Shown in pieces: positions 21,485-34,000 of a stretch of 64,000 nt of DNA. How positions within the stretch are numbered: position 1 is the stretch's first letter; every line of letters starts with the position of its first letter. Made by a program: the position numbers and the translations under genes. The DNA comes from Patiria pectinifera (taxonomy: Eukaryota > Echinodermata > Asteroidea > Valvatida > Asterinidae). Below the pieces are notes generated by a model that did not search any database, was not told the DNA's origin, and saw only the letters and a list, made by a program, of their open reading frames with translations. The stretch covers positions 5,784,643 to 5,848,642 of the forward strand of contig CM057140.1 in NCBI GenBank assembly GCA_029964075.1. Direction: 5' to 3'.

Positions 21485-21818
21485 TCAAAACTATAGTTGT
21501 TTCCTGCTTTACGCTTCAATAAGTTTACAGGACTATTGTTAGCAACAATTGATCATTTTTGTCACGATGTTGTCATTGAATACAGAATAAACATGAGAAT
21601 TTCCCTTGGACCCCCGTCCGGCTTTTACCATGCAGCTCTTCGAGACCTGCAACAAATGATCTCGACTGAAACAGGAAATGCTTTTGTTCAGATTTATTTA
21701 ACACAGTACGTTGAAAGTAAATCGAGAATTAAAATCAATAACACACTGCGGTGTGAACCAAACCATACTTGAAATCAGACGGTCTATGCAACACCCGGCG
21801 TACCGCGTGTATACAGGC
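21485..21818 (+). promoter_or_regulatory. 5' region of the LRR gene (copy C)
   Basis: Third copy of the duplicated 5' block, directly upstream of the start codon used in the gene model. Its first bases follow the right end of the nested MITE pair, so the upstream edge was altered by insertion. No clear TATA box. The exact transcription start cannot be read. Confidence 0.55.
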
Positions 21819-22015
21819 ATGGAGCGGGGTTGGAACATGCAGTTAATTTTAGGTCTGATGATGTTGCACTGTGCGACTGTAACCTTGACAGTTCATGCAA
21901 GCAAGGAAGCGTGTGAGGTGTGTGAGTGTAGCGACCACGGGCCTCGCATAGTTGACTGCAGTGACAGAGGTCTGATGGAGTTACCGAAGGGGATACCAAA
22001 CGACACCAAAGTCCT
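21819..22015 (+). CDS. LRR gene exon 1: signal peptide and LRRNT
   Basis: Start ATG at 21819. A hydrophobic segment MQLILGLMMLHCATVTLTVHA precedes CEVCECSDHGPRIVDC and GLMELPKGIP, a typical Cys-rich LRR N-cap. The donor GTAAGT follows 22015 (phase 2). The same start context recurs, aborted, at 19621. Confidence 0.85.
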
Positions 22016-25000
22016 GTAAGTGAAACAATTATTATTGCTGGCACTACAACGTCCTTTTTTTACCTTTCTGACTGACTCCCCCCCCCCCAAAAAAAAATGA
22101 CTTCCTGTCTCGTTTTTCTCTACCCCCGTTTTCCCCCAAGAACAACATGGGAAAGAGAAAACCGGAGACCATTTTGGTAAACAAAAAGCGAAAGAGAAGA
22201 ATCGAATCAATCTTGTACTGTACCTTCAATTGAAATCCTTCACTGCACATTAAAATGAAATCTTTTACTGTACAATACAATGACTGGAGAACCACTGAAA
22301 TGGCCATAAACTGCAAAAATATATACGTATACGTATGAAATAGATTTGAACAGGGACCTCAGATGATGGTCCCCGTCCCCGTTATTCGATTTTTTTTCCA
22401 CGGTCGATATATCTAAGCACGCAAATTTATGCGACCCTGCAACCCAGCCAATCGGAGTCGACTAAATTGTGACTAAATTTGTTTTTACTGAGTTACACAT
22501 GTATACCCGATCTCTTAAAAATATAATTAGTCCTGATTGCAAAGTTTCAATTTGTACGTATTTCTTTTACGAAACAAATTCCACTATATTCCAACCTCTT
22601 CTAGAAGAGTAACTTTATTTTCAACCTTGTTTCCCGGAAAAAATATTTTCGGATTTTTTTTTCCCTGTATATTGATTCCACACAGCAACAGCAAGTAATG
22701 TTTGCTGTGAATTATCACGTTCACGCCACCTCATCAAGAGCCCCCATTTCCATTTTGCTTATTTTTATGTTGTGCTGCCGTTTTTTACTGCGGGCACGAC
22801 CCTAAAAAGGTAAATTTGCGATTGCGCCATTTTCCGGCATGAATATGAACATCTCTGCCAAGTTTCACGTTTTTATGCAAAGGTGCACAATTCATCGATA
22901 TTTTGTCACATATCCGCTGGACTAATAATGGTCGGATAAGATTGCTACTTTTCAATTTAAAAGGCACTGTAAGCACAAGAAGGCACCAGAGTATTACTTA
23001 TTTGCATATGTGTGCATAGCCTTGGTCAAGGCGTTTGTCCCTATGGTATTCGGCGGCATATCTTTGCCGCACACTTCAAACAGAACAACGAAGACTAAAA
23101 TATTCTCCAGAAACCATGAGAAAACGTCGCCCGACACTATTCTACCGACTGCCGTTGACCAAAAAAATTGGCCAACAAAAACATCAGATTTACCTCAAAA
23201 CGGCCTCCAAATTACTAGATACGCCTCCTGAAATACAAGGAGAGATCGATGATTATATTCGAGGAACTAAAGATTGCTTTCGTGTTGGATGAAAAGTGAA
23301 ATTTCCCGTTCCGAGAGCGCCCCTCGCGATCGATCGTGAACACGCAAAATAGTAGACTGGATCTCGCTTGCACACACAAGTGCATTTCGAACTATGATAC
23401 GGAGTCGGGAACTTGGGCAGCTATCAGCGGAAACCAGTTAAAGCTAGTTCCCGACCCCATATCATCGTTCGAAAGCACTTAGTGTACAAACGAGATCCAG
23501 TCTGCTCATTTTCATAATCAATGCATCGCCCTCGGTAACGGAATCGCGCTGGGACCAGCAGATGAACGCTGGGCACGTACGTCCACATTGCATTGTTCAA
23601 ACACGAGTTGGAAATTTAACATGTTGACGATCGCGATGGAAGTTCTCGGAATTGAAAGGGAAATTTCACTTTTCATCCGACTCGTAAGCAAACTTGACTA
23701 CCTCGATTTTAATCATCGATCTCTCCTTGTACCTCAGGAGGCGTATCTAGTAATTTGGAGGCCGTTTTTAGGTAAATCTTCTGTTTTTGTTGGCCAATGT
23801 TGGTTTTCTGGGGGTCAACGGCAGTTGGCAGAATAGTGTCGCACGACGTTTTCTCATGGTTTCTGGAAAATTGCCACCAAAATCATCGAAAAATTTCCTA
23901 TTTTTGTCTTCGTTGTTCTTTTTGAAGTCGATAACTAGCTTCATGAACGTCTGCTGCATCGTATGAGGTATGAATTATGGAATCTGTGTCGGAATAATAT
24001 AGGGAAAATAACCGTTTTTGTAATGCACTGGGGATGTACAGTCCAAGATTTCGGGATTTTTACGACCCGGTGATTGTAACGTAGTTTTGACTCGAGCTCT
24101 AATGCGAAATGCATTAGAGCTGGAGTTACTCAAGCTAAGTAACTATAGGCAATATTGAGTGAAAATGTACATTTTTCTAAGAATCCCTTTTTTTTCTACC
24201 AGTTTTTGCTCGTAGAAGGTACAATTTTGAATGTTTGGCAAGTGCCCAACACCACACACACCTACATCATTTGAGAGCCTAACATGTCTACTCTTAGATT
24301 AGGCATAATGTGGAACTGTCAAATGGGGGAAAATTTGTCTTTTGGCTCATTTTGGTCTAAAAGTCACAATTTTGGGTCAAAAATATGATTTTACAAATGT
24401 TGTATTCTATATACCTGTGGGACCAGCCTGAACCATCGAGGAAAGTTTTACAACAAATTGACGTTCCATTAATTCACAAATACCATATTAAGATTATAAA
24501 ATGTAAAGTAACTAAAGGCAATATTGAGTAAAAATGTGAATTTTTCTCAAAATCGTGTTTGTTTTGGGGGGAACATTAAGGTAACATTTTGTTATTTGTC
24601 CGTTGCCAAACATCACACACCTACATTAAATAGGGAACACAATTGGTTAAATTTGGTATTTCAGCAAATTATGCCTTTTTATCAGCAAGCAAATGAAAAA
24701 AATCGATTATAGATCATTTTCACAATAACTTGACTACGACTTAGTGTATTTCTCACCAATTTAATTTAATAATTGTAGACATCTATGGAGCAAGTCACAT
24801 CTATGAAAGCAAGTTTTACAGCTAAATGTATATCATCTCCCATAAATTCACTACAGAAATCTTAGTATTACAAAATGTACAGTAACTATAGACACTATTG
24901 AGTCAAACTGGTTTTCTCAGAATCGTATTTCTAAAAAGCAAAATAAATGTTGAACTGCACAAATGTTATATTTAGGCATAAGATGGAACTGATGAGTGAC

Positions 25001-28000
25001 ATTTTGTTTGATAAGAATATGATTTGTTGCTACAATCCTGGCCAAATCTTGCTGGGCCCCCGTTCAATGTTGTCTCTCATTGCGCGATGTGTGCTCCATC
25101 AGCTGGAAACACAACATTGACCGGGGGAGTGGGTGACCGTGGCAGGCTCAGGAAGTGTCCCAACCATTTTGGCCGGGATTGTAGCATGAACTCTTGTCAG
25201 TGCTGGAGGTTTCTCTGATATACATCTGAAAAAGTCCCTAATTTGTAGCAGTGTTAAAGATGTAGCAGGTCTGTTTAGTTCACAAGACAGTAGAGTAGAT
25301 ACCTGAATGTGTCTGCATGTTTCATCCTCGAATACAGCTTGGTACTGCGGCGCTGCGAGCGTGGCTGCCCTTAAATCAGGTTGCCCTGGCCTCTTGACTT
25401 AAACCTTTGGTGAGCGAAGACGAGCAGTGATCTCGGTGACCTAGGGAATGTGTCCGTTCGGAAGGCCTTATGCCGCCATCACGTACAAAGTGGTCTCCTT
25501 AAGGATGTACAATTAATGGAAGGACACGAACTGACCGACTGAACAAACGATGAAGGCACAAACACTGACACCTTTATTTATCAGACAACAACGACAATCA
25601 AGTTATTTTAATACTTCATTGGGTTGAATTAGAATGAAGGGGTCAATCAACAATAATTACAGAATGAAACGGCACCTGCGTCAGGGGTGAACTATTCGCA
25701 TCCCCCCCCACGCTCTTTTGCAACTTACTATCGGGCACCCCAAAGTTACCGGCGGCAGGACTCCCGAGGCCCCAGTGGATAAAGCCCACGAGGTAGCAAG
25801 ACGTACACGGACCAAGCTTCACATCCCCGGTGTGTCTCCGGCTACTGACCCCCTGTCCTTGCCCAGTCGTCGGCACGTCGGTGCAGCAACACGACAACGC
25901 ACACACGTCTGTTCTCCACGAGACGCCGCAATCCACGTCCGTTCTCAACGATGCGCTGTGATCAACTCCTACTTTGGAACGCGCGCAGGGTTCTAACTAC
26001 AGAGGGCGCTGCGCAAGCTTGCTGCTTCTTGCACTATAAATTACTCGCTGCAAGCACACCATTGCGCTACAGTACCAAGGAGTGAAAGGATATGTGATCA
26101 TCATGTCCCTGAACACACGGTTTTCGCAGTCAACTACTTTCAGATATGATGTTAGGTTTGGCAAGAAGGTTTTGTATATTCTGAAGGCCAGAGGAGCTAC
26201 AATGTAAGCGCTTTGCAAATCTCTCCAAACCGGCAGAAAACGAGGAAAAGGTGCTAATATATGCAGTAATACAGTAGCTAGTGGTAAAGTCGTATGAACA
26301 GAGCGTGAAGGGTAATGAAGATAATGTGGAATATATCTAAGGTCAAAGGTCATAGATCAACGGTCAAATCAAGTCAATTATGATGCAATTCGTAAAAGTT
26401 TTGATTCAGTTTTTTATCTCTGAGGGTGGCATGGAACGAGGTTTGGCGAGTACCAACCCGTTCGTTGGTGACATGGAGATGGTAATTACCCCCAAGCCGG
26501 TGAAGAGCGAATTGTTAAGTTTTGCGACTCGACCTGTCGAGGAGAAGAACAACAGTTCAGCTCGAGTTGACATCTCATCATTGGGTCCGTGGCCACTGAA
26601 AAGAGAGGCACGGGTCCATGGTGATGTGGGTCAGATTGGTAGTTTGGAGCGACCAAATCGCAGGTCAAACATAACCCCTGATCGGTACAGCGGAAATGTG
26701 CTCTGGAAGGAGTACTTCCGCCATTTTGAGTCGTGTCGTGAGGTCAATATGTGGAGCGAGGAGCAGGCTGCGAGATGGTTAGCCGCAAGCTTGCAGGGAG
26801 ACGCTCTACTGTTGTTGGGTGACTCTGGCCACAAGTACACGTATAGTGCGCTTTCTAAAATTGTTGGAGCGCAGGTTTGGGTCAGCTCGACAGAGTGAAC
26901 ATTATCTCGTCGAACTGAGGCATAGGTGCCAAAAGCCGAAGGAGACTCTGCTTGAATTAGGGCAAGCGATTCACGAATTGACAGCGAGAGCATACCCTGA
27001 GTTGCAGGAAGATGCTCATGAGAGGTTGGCTAAGAACCACTTCATAGATGCTGTTGACAGTCATTCAGTTAGGGAGGGCATCAGCAGGGCTCGTCCAAAA
27101 ACTTGGGATGAAGCAGTCCAGGCTGCCCTGGAGACTGAGAATTTCGAGAAGGTGGAACAGCACAGATTAATTGCTGGACCGGAAGCCCGCCAAATTGGCG
27201 AGAGCTTTGGGCTTAGAAACTAAACAGAGGCTGGACACTCTCGAGGAATGTCTCAATAAGCAGGCTAAAACTTTCGACTCTGTGGCTGAATTGGTGAAGT
27301 CTTTGTCGGGTCAGATTAAAGGTCAAGGTCAGGGTAAGGGCGTGTTGTCTCCCCAGACTCACAAGCCCGGGAAGCCTGAACCTGGGGCATTGCGGTGTTT
27401 CAGATAAGGTGACAAAGGGCACTTCGCCCGGGAGTGCAAGAAAACTCCTAAGCAGGGAAACGTCAGTCAGCCCCCCGTAGAACCCGCGGGAGGGCTGAGA
27501 GGTCAAACGGGTTCAGAAGACAACACAGTGACAGCGAGGCTGGTGGTAGAGAGAAAAGGTCAAAGCTTGGAGACGGGCAACGAGTCATAACTCTGCCTGA
27601 TCCCAGTCGTGGAGCTCGGTAAAGTTTGTTTGTTGATGGGATGGTTAGGACGACAATTGTCGATTTTTGATCGACACGGGGTCCACCCATACTTTAATAA
27701 ATAGTACGGTGTACTACCAAATTCCGAAAGAAAAGAGGCCCGTCCTACAGACGGATGATGGTCAGGTGAAGCAAGTTGACGGTAGTCAGTTCGCTGTGTC
27801 GGGTATAGCTTGGGTAGAGGTACAAGTGGGTCGAACCACGCACCAAGTCAGGGCAGTGTTTGTCAACATGAAATAATGTGGTATCCTGGGCATGGATTTC
27901 CTGGTACCCTCAGGTGGAAATCTGGATTTCCAGTCGAAAGAGTGGAGGCTCAGTTGTGAGTGAATCAAATGCACCAATGGTGCTGGCGAGCCTTTTGTTG

Positions 28001-31000
28001 GTCGTGTTGTAGTTTCTCAAACTACGGTGATTCCGTCAGGTCATGAGGCCGTGGTCCCGGGCATAATTGCTCGGAAGGGTGCTGACTTGGTCGAGCTTGC
28101 CATGGTAGAACCGATGGAAGGTGGCGGTGACCTAGCCAAGAAGGGCTTGGTGTTGGCCAGATCTGTGGTTGAGACTGAAGCCGATGTTGTTGCGTTGCTG
28201 GTCTTTAATCACGGAAGGGAGAAAAGAGTTGCACGTGGAAGTTGATTCAATTCATGGTGAGTTGGATAGGGTGACAAATGCTGGTGAAGAGTTACCCCAG
28301 CGCTTGCAAGGTTTGTTTGCGATGGGGTACAGCCAATGTGGAGGCTATGTACCATGAGGACGTCCGGAAATGTCTGGTAGACTTTCAGGATGTGTTGTAC
28401 AATGGTGACCATGGCATTGGTCGCACGGACGTGGTGCGGCATCACATAAATACTGGTGATGCTAAGCTGGTGAAAGAACGGATGAGGCGTCATCCGTATT
28501 GTCAGGAGGAAATCCAGAGGCAAGTCAGTGATTTGCGAAAGAGTGGGGTGATTGAACCTTCCGACAGTCCATGGGCGGCAAATGTTGTTTTGGTTGACAA
28601 AAAGGATGGTACGAAACGCTTCTGTATTGATTACAGAAAGTTGAATTCGGTAATCATCAAGGATGCCTATCCTGTGCCGCGCATTGATGAATCATTTGAT
28701 GCGTTGGGTGGGGCGAAGTGGTTTCTTACACTTGATTTAGCGTCGGGGTGCTGGCAAGTCGCTCTGGATGAGGACGCCAGCCAAAAGTCAACATTTGTGG
28801 TGAGAAGCGGGTTGTACCGGTGGAAATGCATGCCTTTTGGGCTGTGCAATGCCCCGGCTACATTTGAGCGGCTCATGGAAAAGGTCATGGCCGGCTTGCA
28901 GTGGGAAATCCTACTGATTTATTTGGATGACATCATCGTGTTTGGCCAGTCGGTGAGGAAGACCCTAGAACGTCTCCGAGTTGTGTTTGACAGGCTAAGA
29001 AACGCTGGACTTAAACTCCCAGTTGGTGTCATTTGTTTCAGATGTCAGTGGCTTACCTAGGGCACATTGTGTCCTCAGAGGGGGTAGCCACGGATCCTCG
29101 GAAGATCAAGGCAGTGGCAAGTTGGCCTGTTCCGAAGTGTGTACGAGCTGTGCGAAGCTTTTTAGGCCTCGCATGGTACTACCGGAAGTTCATAAAGGGG
29201 TTTGCAGAAGTGGCGAGTCCACTTCATGCATAAACCGAGAAGTCAAGAGAGTTTGTGTGGACTGAGAGTTGTCAAGAGGCATTTGACGAGCTGAAGGGCA
29301 GGCTTCAAGCTGCCCCAGTTTTGTCATATCCGATGCCCGAGGTTCACTTCATCCTGGACACCGATGCCAGTGGTGAAGGTATCGGGGCGGTGTTGTCGCA
29401 GGTCCAGCGTGGTGACGAAAAGTGCTTGCGTATGCGAGCCGGAAGCTCAGGAAACCTGAGCGAAACTACTGTGTCACTCCTAAAGAGTTGTTGGCTGTGG
29501 TTGTGTACTTGAAGTATTTCAAACAATACTTGTACGGCCGCAGTGTAACGGTCAGAACTGACCATGCCGCATTGCGGTGGGTACTTAATTTTAAGAACCC
29601 CGAGGGTCAGCTGGCAAGGTTTATTGAGGTCCTGTCTCAATATGACTTGGTCATTGAGCACAGGAGTTTCAAGAAGCATGGTAATTCTGATGGGTTGTCG
29701 AGACGGCAATGCAAACAGTGCGGCCGTGAGGAGGTAGTCAAGGAGGAGGAGGCAACTGGTGTAGTACCCGAGGTTCAGCATCAGGGGAGTGAGTGTTTGG
29801 TTAGGGGCGTAGCTGCCCAACCAACCCTGTCTCGAAGTGCTTTAAAGGAAGCACAGTTACAGGATGACACCATGAGTTGGCTCGTGAAATTGAAGGAGGA
29901 TGGTGATTGTCATCCTGAGTGGAAGACGGTATCGCACTTGTCGGCAGCCTGTAGGACCTATTGGTCACAGTGGGACCAGTTAGAGTTCCGAGATGGAGTT
30001 CTGCATAGGAGGTGGGACTCCGACGACAAAAAATCCGTCCGGTGGCTGTTGGTGTTGCCACTGAAGTTCCGGAAGGAAATTCTGTCAAAGTAGCATGGTG
30101 GGCACTTTAGTGGTCATTTGGGGGTCAGCAAAACTCTGGCCAAAGTCAAAGCCAGGTACTTCTTGCCAGGCATGTCTGCGGACGTGCGGTCTTTTCTCCG
30201 AGGTTGCAATGTCTGTGCCAGGAGAAATTCGGCTGCTAAGAAGAGGGTTGCGCCCCTTCAGCAGTATCGAGTTGGTGTTCCGATGGAGCGAGTAGCAATA
30301 GACTTTCTCGGGCCATTGCCCATCACGGACAATGGTAATCGTTGGGTGTTGGTGGTTGGCGACTACTGCACTAAGTGGATGGAAGCATTTCCGCTTCCTG
30401 ACGCTACTGCGGTTACAGTCGCGCACACTTTGGTGACTGAGTTTGTCTGTCGATTTGGGGTGCCCCAAGAACTTCACTCTGATCAGGGCACAGACTTTGA
30501 GTCAGAAGTGTTCAGGGAAATGTGCCAAATTCTCGGCATTTTGAAAACCCAGACAACCACCTATAATCCGAAACCAGACGGCATGGTTGAAAGGTTTAAC
30601 AAAACATTGGTCAACATCGTGGCGATGCTCATTGACCCTATGCGTAGGCAGAAGGACTTGGATGAGTTCCTCCCCTTTGCGACCTTCGCTTACAGGTGCA
30701 CGCCGCAAGACTAGATTGGGGAATTGCCCAACATGATGATGTTGGGGCGAGAGGTGAGTGTCCCAGTGGATCTGGTGACAGGGTGTCTTGAGGTTGAGGC
30801 GGAAGCCACTACGGACTTTGCTGAAACGTTGCAAAGTAATATGCAGGAGGCCCATAATAGGGCGAGGATTTGTCTCGGGAAAACTGCCCGGAGGCAAAGG
30901 AAGAATTTTGACAGGAGAGCGTCTGAGCATGGGTTGAAGGAGGGCCTATTTGTGTGGCTACACAACCCTGCAAAGAAAAAGAACTTGTCCCCCAAACTCA

Positions 31001-34000
31001 AACTTAGGTGGGAAAGACCATGGCTTATTGTCAAGAAGTTGTCAGACGTGACAGTTCGAATCCAGCTTAGGCGTGGTGGTAAACCAAAGGTGGTCCATAA
31101 AGACCGATTAAAACTGTGTGTCGGTGAGGCAATCGAACCGTGGCATTGTCGATCAGAGGAACAGGTGACAGAAAGCCTCCCCATGGATGCAATCCCCGAG
31201 GTTGAAGATGACAAAGAGTCGTCTGAGGAGTTGGCCGAAGAGGCCGAAAATGAGGCTCCTGCAATGGGGGATTCCATTATAGAGGAGTTGACTCCAGGTA
31301 GTCCAGGTAGTCCAGCCAGTCAGTCAGAACGGCAGGATGAGTCACCGCTAAGACGGTACCCAAGACGGGCCCAAAAATTGACCCATCGGTATCGTTAGTG
31401 TCGAGATTTGTTGTTGAGGTCGTCTGAGGGATGAGGCCCCAGCCTCCTCTGGTTCATCCCCCGCATCCTCCATCCCCCCACTGGAAAAGGTGGCGAGAGC
31501 ATCCCAGCCACGCCCCGAAGTGTCCATTTCCCGAGAGACATCCCCCGATCTAGGATGAGGACGGCGACTGTTCGGGTCCAGTCATCATCTCAGACGTAGC
31601 TGGATGGCAACACCATCGTCTCCCGAAGAGAACTACCGGATGAGCTACAAGTAAGAGTCAGTTGAGGAGAACGGGCGTCCCGTCGTCCAGTGACAGAACG
31701 ACGCGTTCCAGTTTAATGATTTTGTGTGTGTGTGTATATAACTAATTGTCTAAAGTTTTTCATAGAATTAAACAGTTCTAAAATTCTATGTTCTGAAATG
31801 TTTTCCTAACTTTTTTCTTACAAGTTTTCTAAAAGTTTCATAAAGGTTCTGTAAAATGCTGTTGCCGGTAAAGAAAAAAAAAGGTTTATAATTTAATTTA
31901 AAAATTCGTTGTTGAAACTTTGCAAAATTTATCCAAGTTAAATCATGTAAAATTTGATTAGCGAAAATCTTGCCATCAAATTCAGTGCATTTCATCAGTC
32001 TTGAATTATCCTTAAATTTCTGCTTTTAATCTGTGTACAATAAGTGCAGATTTCCCCTAAATTCTTGTGAATATTTAATGAGCTAAAATTTGACTTGGAT
32101 GAGTATAATTGTTTTCCTTAAATTTCTTGTAAATATTTAATGAGCAAAATTTTGATTCAGCTGCTGTACGATAATACCCTGTTGAATCTTGTGAATATTT
32201 AATTAGCAAAATTTGGTGAAGTTGTACATGTACATGGATTTTCGACACGGTGTACTGTGCACTTAGAATCGTGTGCATATTTAATGAGCTGAACTTTGGT
32301 GTTCTTGCACATGTGAAACACTTGTACTTGTAACTGACATGTAGGTAAAGTACATGTTATATTTTGTGAAAATTTAATGAACTTTGATATCAGCTTCCCC
32401 TTTTATGTTTCTATTGTAATTTAAAGATGAAGTTAAGCTTTAAGTTTTATATTGAATTATGTAGAAGAAGTTAAGATGTAGTCACACTTTCCCTTTATTT
32501 TTGTATTATGGCTTTAGTATGGGGTCATCCTCTGCCATGCTCCGTCTTTGTGGCGGAAAGTGTTTAGTTGTGACGTCATACCATAGCACTAACGCTTTAT
32601 AATCGCTTGTGTGCAGTAACCGGGGGGAGCTTACGGGCTCCGTGGGCTGCTGCGCGTACATGATTGGCTAATTTTCCCCATAGGTTTAGCGCACCATAGG
32701 GTTAGTGCATGCACGTGGTTTGTAGACATGGCGTAGCGTCTGGTACATGTATATAAATGCGTGCCTGGAGATTTCATTTTGGCTTAGGAAGACTTTGATT
32801 GTTAGGTGAGATACTGCTTGTGTTCCTAGCTGTTTCAGGTGTTGAGTTCCGGGTGTCTGGAGATAGCGGGCTAGAGCGTAGCTGCGACGGCGGGCAGAAA
32901 AGTAAATTACTTGTACTCTGCATGTGTAATTGCTTAGGCGATTCGTGTACAAAGTCTGTGTAGCTGTACTGGGGTTGCGCTGGTACGTGTAGCTGAATTA
33001 TGGCTTACACACACGGCGTAGCGGGTACCCTGCTAACGGACTGTATACATTGCTAAGCGGCTGTTGTGCGCTTGTGACGCTGTGTTATTGCTAACTTAGC
33101 GATTCATAACTAGCGCCGTGTATATATAGTTGCTCATTGCTGCCATTGTTGTCTAGTGCTTAATGCTATGTGCGTTGTTGCATATCCGAGCAGCGGGCTA
33201 TCTCCAGTAACTAAGGACCCTGTTAATAAAACAACCCACCGAATCACATCCTAATTAATGTACCTGATTATTGTTGAATAAATTACGTTGTTGTTTGAGA
33301 TTACCGACAATACTGCTTCCGGTGTTTATGTTTACAGGTTTATTGTGCAATTAATTAATACAGATAGATAAACAACACTCATTCATAATCGGGCGGTAGA
33401 TTTTCACCAAAACGGACCTGCACCCTTAGCCTTGAAGGTCGCTCTGAGTTATCTCTCGTCTAGGGAAGAGCCTTGGTTTGGGAAGATTGTCTTCACCCCA
33501 CTAGGAGTCAGACTTATCCTAACATACTTAGGTTGGCCGGGGGGGGGGGGTGTTCCCGCCACACTATCTATTAACCATATTCACGTTTTTATTTAGCTCG
33601 GAAAACAGGCAAAAGTTTAGTAAATAACAAAACGATTACCTTCATGTTGTTTTAAGAAATACGGTTGTCAGAAAATTGCATATTTGCACTTAATACTGTC
33701 TTTAGTTACTGTACATTTTGTAATCTGAATATGGTATAAGAGAATTTATAGAACGGCAATTTGGTCTAAAACTTGCCTCGATGGTTCGTGCTGGTCCCAC
33801 ATTTATAGTCCCCTATTAAATACCAAATTTGTTAAATTAAATTTTTTTGGACCAAAAATGTGAGTTTTAGAACAAAATGGCTACAATCAAATCTTGAAGT
33901 AGACATATTAAACCTGCTCATGATGTATGATGTAGGTATGTGTAGGGTGGGGCATTTAAGTCAACCCAAATTTGGATTCCGCCGCTCGCCTATTAACACC

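Larger units (their letters stand above)
26410..33563 (+). mobile_element. Degenerate Ty3/Gypsy LTR retrotransposon
   Basis: Plus-strand gag, zinc knuckle, protease, RT, RNase H, integrase and GPY/F-like tail in Ty3/Gypsy order (26410-31398), followed by a long non-coding 3' region and a probable 3' LTR ending near 33563. No 5' LTR matching that sequence was found upstream of gag, so the element looks 5' truncated or rearranged. At least seven stops or frameshifts interrupt the genes. It lies inside intron 1 of the LRR gene in the same orientation. Confidence 0.8.

Noticed and set aside
25643-25996. Overlapping ORFs of 92-101 codons on opposite strands
   Set aside because: They lie within the solo LTR (25346-26071) and show no family features.
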